Origin: Myxococcales bacterium
GTDB lineage: Bacteria; Myxococcota_A; Polyangia; Polyangiales; JADJMO01
Assembly (NCBI GenBank): GCA_021783935.1
Contig: JAJXTK010000186.1
Coordinates: forward strand, 1-9,965
Direction of reading: 5' to 3'
DNA length: 9,965 bases
Below the pieces are notes generated by a model. It had not been told where the DNA came from. It did not search any database and was given only the letters and a program-made list of their open reading frames with translations. This document shows, piece by piece, positions 1-5,848 of the stretch (position 1 is the first letter of the stretch; every line of letters starts with the position of its first letter). The translations under genes and the position numbers were made by a program.

Positions 1-360
1 GCGCGAGACCGGCGCGATCGGCGCGCTCGACGCGGCCGCCGAGCTCGCCATCACGCGCGCGGGCCAAGGCTTGGTCGCGATCACGACGGGGATGCCCGGC
101 CCACTCAGGTTCGTGAGCGAGTACGCGCCCGGGGGAACGCTCGATCCGAAGGTGGGCGGCGGGATGTCCGCGTACGACGGCGCGGCCGCGACGGCCTTCG
201 AGGACGCAGGGCCCTTGGCGGCGGGCTTCGGGGCGGGCCTCTGCTGCGACGAGGCGGCGCTCGCGAGGAGGATGCCCGCCGCGACGAGCCCGATGGCGCT
301 CACGGCCCGGAGGACCTTCCGACCGATCTGGTCGGAGCTGGGGAATGCTCGCTTCAACAC
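1..360 (-). CDS. Partial secreted or membrane-anchored protein of unknown function (N-terminal 120 residues)
   Basis: Third gene of the minus-strand operon; it runs off the left edge, so only the N-terminal 120 codons are seen. I chose the GTG at 360-358 because the TGAGG that contains the stop codon of the upstream gene forms a ribosome-binding site about 5 bases ahead of it; the adjacent TTG at 357 is an alternative. The reading frame is open to base 1. Residues about 17-36 (LRAVSAIGLVAAGILLASAA) form one hydrophobic helix after a basic, polar N-terminus, consistent with a signal peptide or an N-terminal anchor. An Ala/Pro/Lys/Ser-rich linker follows to about residue 62, then a segment with YADIPPPTFG and GIPVVIATKPW that may begin a folded domain. 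I do not recognise the family. The 7-base gap to the TPR gene suggests co-transcription and a shared place in the cell envelope. Confidence 0.7.
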   Translation of the reverse strand, partial: MLKRAFPSSDQIGRKVLRAVSAIGLVAAGILLASAASSQQRPAPKPAAKGPASSKAVAAAPSYADIPPPTFGSSVPPGAYSLTNLSGPGIPVVIATKPWPARVMASSAAASSAPIAPVSR

Positions 361-367
361 AGCGACC

Positions 368-2767
368 TCATTCGATGCCGACCGAGCCATCGCTCTTGAT
401 CTGCTTCATCTCGTCGTCGAGCAGGCGCTCCTGCTCGTTGTACTCGCGCTGCCGGTCGCGAAGGATCGCCTTGCGAACCTCGCGCTCCTTCCAGGCTTGG
501 TCGACGATGCCGACCTCGGCGCGCATCATGTAGTGGGCGAGCTTGTCGCGCACGGCCACGAGGTTGCGCTTGGCGACCCCGCCAACGACGTCGCGCGCCT
601 CGCCGTCGAACGCCGCCAGCTCCGCCTTGAAGCCGTCGAGCGCCGCCTGCTCGGCGTCGAGCGTCTTGCGGAGCTTGTCGACCGAGTCGGCGACCTGCGC
701 GTCGAGCGCGTCTTTCTGCTTCTCGACCCGCTCCTCGATCTGGCGCGCCCGCGCGAGCACCGGCTCGGCGCCGGCACCGAAGGCCGCGGCGTCCGGGCCG
801 AGGTTCAGGCGGGCGAGGTGGACCTCCTTCTCGACGAGGTCGCGATAGCTGGCTCGGCGGTCGGCGTCGGCCTTGGCCGGATCGTCGCCGGTGCCGGACT
901 GCACGCGCCCTCGCTCGATGAGATCGCGCAGATCCTGGGCCTCCTTGCGGAAGGCGGTGATGTCCTTGTCGGTCTCGGCGAGCTGCTGCTCGTACTCGCG
1001 AACCTTCGACGGCTCGAGCGGCTTGCCCTGGTCGGTCTGCCGCGTGCTGAGGTACCTGCGCAGCGCGTTCACCTGCGACTCGAGCATGTCGATCTCGACG
1101 CCCCGCTGCTGCAGCTGCTGCGACGCGGCCCGCCACTGCGCGTTCGCGTCGTCGGTGCGCTTCTGGAACGCGTCGGCGTCCTTCGGAAGCGCGGCGACGT
1201 CCCCCTCGAGGCGCTTGCGCGCTTCACGCGTCGCGTCGAGATCGGGCCACTTGGACAGATCGGCGGGTTCGACGTCGTCGAGCCCTTGCGCGACGTCCGC
1301 GCGCGCGCCGGCGATGCGGTTCAGCAGCGCGAGGTACCCTTCGTACGCGGTCCGCGCTTCCGGCAGGGCGCGAACCTTCTCGCTCCCCCGGGCGACGGCC
1401 TGCAGCTTGTCGAGCATCGTCTGCGCCTGCTGCAGCAGCTCCTTCGTCTGCTGCACGCTCTCGACGACGTTGAAGGCGAGCGCGCCGTCCTTGCCCTCTT
1501 TGGCCCACTTGATCGCGATCGGCGGAAGCGAATCGGGGCCGTCGAGCGCGTCCATCGTCGGGCCCGTGAGCCGATCGTAGTACTCGCCGGGCGTGCGATC
1601 GACCTTGAGGTAGTCGTCGACGTGGCGGTGCAGCGGATCGAGCTGGTCGCGGACGTTCTGGTACGCGGCGAGGGCCTTCCTGAACTCCGCCTTGCGCAGC
1701 TGGACGTCGGCCTCCAGGAGCTGCCCCTCGATGGCGTGCGTCGAATCCGGGCTCGCGAGCTGGAGCAGATCGAGCGCGCGCGTCGCGTTCTCTTGGTCCT
1801 CGAGGCGCACGTACACCCACGCGATCTCGTAGAGCATCGTGTCGAAGTGCTTCGAGGTGCGGTCGACGTGCTCGTAGGCGAGGACCGACTGGTCGAGCTG
1901 GTCCATCTCGTAGAAGAGCCGGCCGATGGCGATCCAGGCGAGGTCGACCACCTCCTTGTGGTCATCGGTGTCGCCTGGCAGATCGGTCACCTTCTTGAAG
2001 GCGTCGACGGCCGGATTGAACTTCTTCGGCTGCGCTTGCTTGATCGCGATGACGCCGAGGATGAAGCGCGCCTGGTGTTGGAAGCCCCCATCCGGGCCGA
2101 CCGACGCGAGCGTCGCCTTCGCTCCGTCGAGGTCCCCCTTGAAGTACTGCATCTTCCCCTTGGCGTAGAGGACGACGGAGTCGACGTCGCCGGGCGCCAG
2201 CTTGTCGATGCGGCCGAGCACGTCCCCGGAGACCTTGGGATCGGTCGGGTCGTCGACGCGCACGGCGATGTCGACGAGCCGCGCCACGGCGCGCGACGCG
2301 TAGGGGCGGTACTCGGGGAGGTTCTCGCCGTCGGCGATGGTGCGGAACTTGGTGCGCGCCGAGAGGTAGTCGTGGATCGCGTAGAACGCCTCGCCGTTGC
2401 GGTAGACGGCCTCCGCGTAGGCGCGTCGATTGGCCGGGTACTTCTGCTCGACCTGCGAAAAGAGCAGGATCGCGCGCTGGTAGTCGCGCATGCGCGCCAG
2501 CAGCTCGCCGTCGGCGAGCATCTGCTCTGCGGAGCGGAACTCGATCCCCGACTTCCCCGACAAGCTCGCCACGCCCGGGAGATCGCGCTCGACGCCGTCG
2601 AGCTCGCCGGACGCGACGCTGCTCGCGTCCTTCGCCGAGAGCTTCGCGTACGCGACCCCCTCGTCGGAAAGGAGCGGCGCCGCCACCGCGGCGGCGAGGG
2701 CGCCCGCAATCACGAGGCTGCGTGCCGGCCGCGCGAGCCGACGCCGCCACAGCGGTCGGGCGCTCAT
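368..2767 (-). CDS. Secreted TPR / coiled-coil protein, probable envelope scaffold
   Basis: 799-aa protein starting at the ATG at 2767, one base after the stop of the upstream gene (TGAGATG). An in-frame GTG at 2782 would overlap that gene and add five residues. Residues 1-42 are an Arg-rich N-terminus, a hydrophobic core (SLVIAGALAAAVAAPLL) and a probable signal-peptidase site near AYA-K. Residues about 80-380 are helical TPR-like repeats, for example ADGELLARMRDYQRAILLF, YRNGEAFYAIHDYLSARTKF and IAIGRLFYEMDQLDQSVLAY. From about 430 to the end the protein is Gln/Glu/Lys/Ala-rich and predicted mostly coiled coil (about 430-460, 505-620, 665-725, 755-790). No catalytic motif is visible. TPR arrays usually mediate protein contacts, so a periplasmic or outer-membrane-associated scaffold role is inferred. 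Myxobacterial gliding (Glt/Agl) machinery also uses TPR proteins of this style, but I cannot assign this one to a named Glt protein. Its own Shine-Dalgarno is weak (GGGAAGAAG), so translation may be coupled to the gene ahead. Confidence 0.85.
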   Translation of the reverse strand: MSARPLWRRRLARPARSLVIAGALAAAVAAPLLSDEGVAYAKLSAKDASSVASGELDGVERDLPGVASLSGKSGIEFRSAEQMLADGELLARMRDYQRAILLFSQVEQKYPANRRAYAEAVYRNGEAFYAIHDYLSARTKFRTIADGENLPEYRPYASRAVARLVDIAVRVDDPTDPKVSGDVLGRIDKLAPGDVDSVVLYAKGKMQYFKGDLDGAKATLASVGPDGGFQHQARFILGVIAIKQAQPKKFNPAVDAFKKVTDLPGDTDDHKEVVDLAWIAIGRLFYEMDQLDQSVLAYEHVDRTSKHFDTMLYEIAWVYVRLEDQENATRALDLLQLASPDSTHAIEGQLLEADVQLRKAEFRKALAAYQNVRDQLDPLHRHVDDYLKVDRTPGEYYDRLTGPTMDALDGPDSLPPIAIKWAKEGKDGALAFNVVESVQQTKELLQQAQTMLDKLQAVARGSEKVRALPEARTAYEGYLALLNRIAGARADVAQGLDDVEPADLSKWPDLDATREARKRLEGDVAALPKDADAFQKRTDDANAQWRAASQQLQQRGVEIDMLESQVNALRRYLSTRQTDQGKPLEPSKVREYEQQLAETDKDITAFRKEAQDLRDLIERGRVQSGTGDDPAKADADRRASYRDLVEKEVHLARLNLGPDAAAFGAGAEPVLARARQIEERVEKQKDALDAQVADSVDKLRKTLDAEQAALDGFKAELAAFDGEARDVVGGVAKRNLVAVRDKLAHYMMRAEVGIVDQAWKEREVRKAILRDRQREYNEQERLLDDEMKQIKSDGSVGIE

Positions 2768-2768
2768 C

Positions 2769-3593
2769 TCACTTCTTCCCACCGGCTCCGAGGCCGAGCT
2801 GCAGCTTCTCGACGAATCGGATCGCCGGGCGCTCTTCGAGCGGCGTGGTCGGGCCCCCTTGCTCGTAGCCGACGATGCGCAGCTGCAGCGTCTTGCCCTC
2901 GATCGCCGTGAACGAGCGGCTCGACCGCACCTCGAACTTGTACCCCTTCAGGTACGAAAAGATGCCGTAGCCGTTCCCCTGATACTCGAGCAGCACTTGG
3001 ACGGTGTGGTCGCCCGGCTGCACCAGCTCCGCGTACAGCGGAATCTCCTTCTGGTCGCCGATCTGGTCGCGTTCGTCCGTTTTGGTCGCGAGCGGGGCGC
3101 CGTCGTAAAGCGCCACGATGCGCCGAAGCCGGAAGGCGCTGGACATGTCGTTCTGGAAGACGATCTCCGCGCGCGCCGCGGCGGTGACGCCCGAGATGAT
3201 CGACTCGGACAGCAGGGCGAGGCGCGTGTGGCTTCGGCGGATGCGCTCTTTGAGATCGTTGATGCGCTGCTCGAGATCCCGGAGCCGCACCGTGTAGCTC
3301 TGTGTGTCGAGCGCTGTGCCCGCGGCGCCTGCGGCCGACGACGGGGCCGCGCTCACCGCCGGCGCTGCCGTCGCGGAGGCGGCCGGCGCGGCGCTCGTGG
3401 CCGGAGCGGCTGCGCTGGACGTCGGCGGAGCTGTCTTCGCGCCCTCGGCGGCCGCGGCGATGGGGGCGAGCATCATCGAACCGGCGACGAGGGGCGCGGC
3501 CCAGCGGGCGAGCCGCGCGCTCACGCGCGGGCGGGCCACGTTGCTGGGCTCGTCTTCGCGCGAAACGTTCGCAAATGAAGAGGTGCGTGACAT
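2769..3593 (-). CDS. Secreted coiled-coil / beta-domain protein, function unknown
   Basis: 274-aa protein and first gene of the minus-strand operon. The frame is open upstream to 3704, but the ATG at 3593 has AAGGGG about 8 bases ahead and leads directly into an export signal, so I prefer it. Layout: basic N-terminus 1-29; hydrophobic signal core 30-49 ending in AAAAE, a likely cleavage site; low-complexity Ala/Ser/Pro/Thr linker about 50-96; heptad-like coiled coil about 100-134 (RLRDLEQRINDLKERIRRSH); then a beta-rich domain about 140-265 containing VQPGDHTVQVLLEYQGNGYG and PLEERPAIRFVE. The PG-HTV turn recalls PEGA-like beta domains, but I would not name it so. From memory, relatives in myxobacteria are sometimes annotated as dihydrolipoamide acetyltransferase; no lipoyl or acyltransferase domain is visible here, and that label probably comes from the Ala/Pro-rich linker. 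Being co-transcribed with the TPR protein, it may be its partner in the envelope. Confidence 0.82.
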   Translation of the reverse strand: MSRTSSFANVSREDEPSNVARPRVSARLARWAAPLVAGSMMLAPIAAAAEGAKTAPPTSSAAAPATSAAPAASATAAPAVSAAPSSAAGAAGTALDTQSYTVRLRDLEQRINDLKERIRRSHTRLALLSESIISGVTAAARAEIVFQNDMSSAFRLRRIVALYDGAPLATKTDERDQIGDQKEIPLYAELVQPGDHTVQVLLEYQGNGYGIFSYLKGYKFEVRSSRSFTAIEGKTLQLRIVGYEQGGPTTPLEERPAIRFVEKLQLGLGAGGKK

Positions 3594-3652
3594 TCCCTGG
3601 GCCCCTTTTGCCGCGATTCGCTCCTTGCGCGCCGCGGGCGAGGTTTGGATCG

Positions 3653-3681
3653 AGTGTAGCCCTACCATACCGAGGTGTGCC
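3653..3681 (-). promoter_or_regulatory. Candidate housekeeping-type promoter of the secreted operon
   Basis: Read on the minus strand, GGCACA (3681-3676), a 17-base spacer and TACACT (3658-3653) resemble -35 and -10 elements. The -10 matches the TAnnnT pattern; the -35 keeps only the ACA end of TTGACA. The site lies about 60 bases upstream of the ATG at 3593, leaving a normal leader. This is a pattern match only, in a phylum whose promoters are poorly conserved. Confidence 0.3.
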
Positions 3682-3734
3682 GCGCCGCGCGACCGATCCG
3701 ACACGGCATCGGCGGTTGCCCCCGCCTTGGCGGC

Positions 3735-3748
3735 CGAGCTATAGCTCG
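3735..3748. promoter_or_regulatory. Perfect 14-bp palindrome, candidate operator
   Basis: CGAGCTATAGCTCG is a perfect two-fold palindrome with no central spacer, lying about 140 bases from the minus-strand start and about 255 bases from the sigma start. Having no loop, it suits binding by a dimeric regulator better than an RNA hairpin. Its position between divergent operons and about 54 bases upstream of the proposed -35 fits an activator or shared operator. No second copy was noticed in the window, and the binding protein is unknown. Confidence 0.4.
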
Positions 3749-3775
3749 ATACGGTTGGCTCGGCAACGCTGTCGA

Positions 3776-3789
3776 TGCACGTAAGTGCA
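3776..3789. repeat. Short inverted repeat TGCAC-N4-GTGCA
   Basis: Two 5-base arms separated by GTAA lie 27 bases to the right of the 14-bp palindrome. The arms are short enough to arise by chance, but the spaced dyad looks like a regulator half-site pair. I include it because it falls in the only sizeable non-coding stretch of the window. Confidence 0.25.
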
Positions 3790-3855
3790 CGATGAAACAG
3801 CGTTTTCTGGCGTCGCTCGTCTGCGCTTGATCAACATCGGCACGTCGGAGGGCTC

Positions 3856-4008
3856 GTGCGATCGGCCGAGGAGATGATCCAGCGAGTCCGGGCCCCCCTC
3901 GGCGCGGTGCGCGTGGTCCGGAGATCCTCGGAGCCGGTCGGACGTCTTTGCGGGCGTGGCCCGTCTCGCCTGCAAGTGCGGAAGCCGTCCCGGGGAGCGG
4001 ACGCGTGA
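3856..4008 (+). CDS. Possible 50-codon leader ORF overlapping the sigma start
   Basis: A GTG at 3856, preceded 4 bases earlier by GGAGG (3847-3851), opens a frame of 50 codons that ends in TGA at 4006-4008. That stop overlaps the GTG start of the sigma gene in the arrangement GTGA, the same overlap seen at the sigma stop. An internal ATG at 3874 gives a 44-codon alternative. The peptide is Arg-rich, begins MRSAEEMIQRVRAPLGAVRV and resembles no family I know. It may be a translational-coupling leader for the sigma factor, or chance: a stop-free run of this size is common at this GC content, and the Arg-rich second half argues for chance. Confidence 0.25.
   Translation: MRSAEEMIQRVRAPLGAVRVVRRSSEPVGRLCGRGPSRLQVRKPSRGADA
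3992..3997 (+). promoter_or_regulatory. Ribosome-binding site deciding the sigma start
   Basis: GGGGAG lies 7 bases before the GTG at 4005 and favours this start over the upstream TTG at 3948. Confidence 0.6.
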
Positions 4009-4619
4009 GCTCCGACTTCGAGCGCGACACGGACGAGTCGCTGCTGGCGCGCTACCGACGCGGCGAGCGCGCCGTCTTTCGGGAGCTCGTGCGCCGCCAC
4101 CAGCGGGGGCTCTTCAACTTCGCGCTCCGCCACGTGCACGCCCCGTCCACGGCCGAGGACATCGTCCAGGAGGTCTTCGTCCGCGTCGTGCAGAACGCTG
4201 ACGGCTTCAAGGAGGAGGCGAGATTCGCCACCTGGGCCTACACGATCGCACGCAACCTGTGCATCGACCACCTGCGCAAGCGAGTGCATCGACGGCACGC
4301 CTCGCTCGATGCGTCGAGCGGCCCCGAGAGCGGGGATCCGCCGTTGGTCGAGCGCGTCGCCGATCGCGCGGGGGCCGCCGCGGATCGCTCGGCCATCGGC
4401 AAGCAGCTCGGCGCGCACATCGCAGCGGCGGTCGCGGAGCTGCCGGAGGATCAACGAGAGGTCTTCTTGCTGCGCCACCTCGGCGAGCTCGCGTTCAAGG
4501 AGATCGCGGAGGTGGTGGGCACCAACGAAAACACCGTGAAGTCCCGCATGCGCTACGCGCTCGAGCGGCTGCAGCGGGCGCTTTCCGAGTACGAGGACTA
4601 CGCAAGGTCGACGAAGTGA
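4005..4619 (+). CDS. ECF-type RNA polymerase sigma factor
   Basis: 204-aa sigma factor of the extracytoplasmic-function class, the usual size for the family. The GTG at 4005 is chosen because GGGGAG (3992-3997) sits 7 bases ahead and the protein then begins just before sigma region 2; a TTG at 3948 would add 19 residues with no counterpart in the family. Region 2 spans about 12-97, with the core-binding segment AEDIVQEVFVRVV (50-62) and the -10 recognition segment FATWAYTIARNLCIDHLRKR (74-93). A variable linker at about 98-135 is followed by region 4 at about 142-190, with the helix-turn-helix AFKEIAEVVGTNENTVKSRM. It would direct RNA polymerase to a dedicated promoter set. The gene immediately downstream encodes a zinc-finger membrane anti-sigma factor, so it is probably held inactive at the membrane until released. 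I cannot name its regulon; ECF factors often activate their own promoter, but I found no clear site here. Confidence 0.95.
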   Translation: MSSDFERDTDESLLARYRRGERAVFRELVRRHQRGLFNFALRHVHAPSTAEDIVQEVFVRVVQNADGFKEEARFATWAYTIARNLCIDHLRKRVHRRHASLDASSGPESGDPPLVERVADRAGAAADRSAIGKQLGAHIAAAVAELPEDQREVFLLRHLGELAFKEIAEVVGTNENTVKSRMRYALERLQRALSEYEDYARSTK

Positions 4620-4638
4620 CGGCGGCCGAGGAAGGTTC

Positions 4639-4645
4639 GAGGGAG
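4639..4645 (+). promoter_or_regulatory. Ribosome-binding site deciding the anti-sigma start
   Basis: GAGGGAG lies 6 bases before the GTG at 4652. It supports that start over the in-frame GTG at 4616, which overlaps the sigma stop codon (GTGA) and has only AAGG ahead of it. If 4616 is used instead, 12 residues are added and translation is coupled to the sigma gene. Confidence 0.55.
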
Positions 4646-4651
4646 ACGAAG

Positions 4652-5767
4652 GTGGACTGCGAGAAGCTCGATGCGCTGGCGACGGAGCTCGTCTATGGCG
4701 AGCTCGACGCGCAGGCCGCGGAGGAGGCCCGCCTCCACCTGCTCGGGTGCCCGCGCTGCAGCGCCGCCGCCGAGCGCCTCCGCGGCGGGCTTCGCGCGGC
4801 CGAGGCGCTGCCGCTCGAGGCGCCGTCGAGTTTGCTGGAGTCGCGCATCCTCGCGGCCGCCGACGCGGCGCGCGCGCCCGCGCCCTGGCATCGACGCGCG
4901 AGCCGCGCGGTCGCCCTCGCGGGCGTGTGGGCGATGCGCCCCCAGGTCGCGATGGCGGCCGTCGTGGTGCTGATGGTGGGCACATCCGCCGTGTTGTTGC
5001 GCCGCTCGTCGCCGACCGTCGCGCAGCGGACCAAGGTCACCGACGACGGCACCCCCGTCGCCACGCTCGAGCAACCGGCCGAAGGCGCGCCAGCCCTCGT
5101 CGGCGCGCGGCCCGGGACCGGTGCGCCGGCGCCGGCGCAGGGGCGCGCGGCCGGCGAGAAGGCCGCGCAGAAGTCCGAAGGCGGCGAGGAGCGGAACCTC
5201 GAGGCCCCCCTCGCGGGGGCAGCGGCCGCGGACGAGTCGCGGGGCGGCACGGGGGCCGCCGTCGAGAGCCTCCGTCGCGCGGGGCCGCTCGGGGCAGCGT
5301 CGGCGTCCGCCGCGGACGGGGGCGTGGCGAGCTACCAAGACGCGTTGACCGCGTACAAGGCGGGGCGGTGGGACGCCGCGCAGCGTGGGTTCGACGCGAG
5401 CGCCGCGGGCGGGGTGCTGCCGTCGTCGTCGCTGCTGTACGCGGCGCGGAGCCTCCGCGCGCAGGGTAGGTGCGCCGAGGCGTTGGTGCGCTTTCGCAAG
5501 GTCGTCGACGGCTACCCGGGGTCGAACGACGCGGCGAACGCGGCGCTCGAAGGGGGCGAGTGCGCGCGCGCCGACGGCGACGCGACGGCGGCGCGGGCCC
5601 TCTTCGAGAAGGCCAAGGAGAGCCCCGCCACGCGGGCGCGCGCCGAGTCGTCCATCGCGGCGCTCGACGCCCCGAAGGCGAAGGCGGCCGCGCCCGCGGC
5701 GACGACGCTTTTCCCAGCGAAGCCCGCCGCGCGCCCCGCCGACGTGCAGACGTCGCCGTCGCACTGA
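4652..5767 (+). CDS. Zinc-finger membrane anti-sigma factor with extracytoplasmic TPR domain
   Basis: 371-aa protein from the GTG at 4652; the GTG at 4616 is an alternative. The N-terminus is a classic zinc-binding anti-sigma domain: Cys3 (VDCEKLDALATELVYGELD), then His29, Cys33 and Cys36 in the HxxxCxxC spacing (HLLGCPRC). Residues about 98-116 (QVAMAAVVVLMVGTSAVLL) form the single membrane helix. A long Ala/Gly/Pro/Glu-rich linker follows (about 119-224), then TPR-like helices at about 225-338, with YQDALTAYKAGRWDAAQRGF and AEALVRFRKVVDGYPGSNDA. The tail is Ala/Lys/Pro-rich. The zinc domain should bind the sigma factor encoded just upstream and keep it from core polymerase. The TPR part is predicted outside the cytoplasmic membrane, where it could sense an envelope protein. 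It is longer than typical anti-sigma factors because of the linker and TPR part. Release could be by conformational change or proteolysis; no protease is encoded in the window. Confidence 0.9.
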   Translation: MDCEKLDALATELVYGELDAQAAEEARLHLLGCPRCSAAAERLRGGLRAAEALPLEAPSSLLESRILAAADAARAPAPWHRRASRAVALAGVWAMRPQVAMAAVVVLMVGTSAVLLRRSSPTVAQRTKVTDDGTPVATLEQPAEGAPALVGARPGTGAPAPAQGRAAGEKAAQKSEGGEERNLEAPLAGAAAADESRGGTGAAVESLRRAGPLGAASASAADGGVASYQDALTAYKAGRWDAAQRGFDASAAGGVLPSSSLLYAARSLRAQGRCAEALVRFRKVVDGYPGSNDAANAALEGGECARADGDATAARALFEKAKESPATRARAESSIAALDAPKAKAAAPAATTLFPAKPAARPADVQTSPSH

Positions 5768-5834
5768 CCCCGCTCGCGGGCGGCGCAACGGCGGCAGTCG
5801 CGCCGACGCCCCTCGACCACGGCGTGGGGCGCGC

Positions 5835-5840
5835 GATAAC
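5835..5840 (+). promoter_or_regulatory. Possible -10 element just ahead of the lipoprotein gene
   Basis: GATAAC is the only AT-richer hexamer in the 81-base gap after the anti-sigma gene and lies 8 bases before the ATG. If it is a -10 box, transcription would begin at about the start codon, giving a leaderless mRNA, which would fit the lack of a properly spaced Shine-Dalgarno. No clear -35 was seen. The gene could instead be read through from the anti-sigma gene. Confidence 0.2.
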
Positions 5841-5848
5841 GTCGAGGC

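Larger units (their letters stand above)
3594..4004. other. 411-base divergent intergenic region
   Basis: This stretch separates the minus-strand secreted operon from the plus-strand sigma / anti-sigma pair, so it should hold promoters for both. It contains a candidate minus-strand promoter (3653-3681), a perfect 14-bp palindrome (3735-3748), a TGCAC-N4-GTGCA inverted repeat (3776-3789) and a possible small ORF reaching the sigma start (3856-4008). Some AT-richer patches, such as GAAACAGCGTTTTCTGG near 3794-3810, stand out against the GC-rich background. I found no convincing plus-strand promoter. Confidence 0.6.

Noticed and set aside
71..2911. Very long plus-strand open frame (946 codons) opposite the TPR operon
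   Set aside because: It lies antisense to two genes with clear signal peptides, TPR and coiled-coil patterns. Its product is Arg/Leu/Val-rich without recognisable domains, as expected from the antisense frame of GC-rich coding DNA.
3793..3823. TGAAAC ... CGTCTG as an autoregulatory ECF promoter for the sigma gene
   Set aside because: The elements look right individually, but the spacer is 19 bases instead of the usual 16-17, and the site is about 180 bases upstream of the start.
3948..4004. N-terminal extension of the sigma factor from TTG 3948
   Set aside because: A rare start codon, no sigma-family counterpart in the added 19 residues, and a better Shine-Dalgarno for the GTG at 4005.
5769..5831. 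Small hairpins after the anti-sigma stop (CCCG-CTCG-CGGG, and CGCCCC pairing with GGGGCG) as a terminator
   Set aside because: Stems of 4-6 bp are common by chance at this GC content, and no T-run follows.
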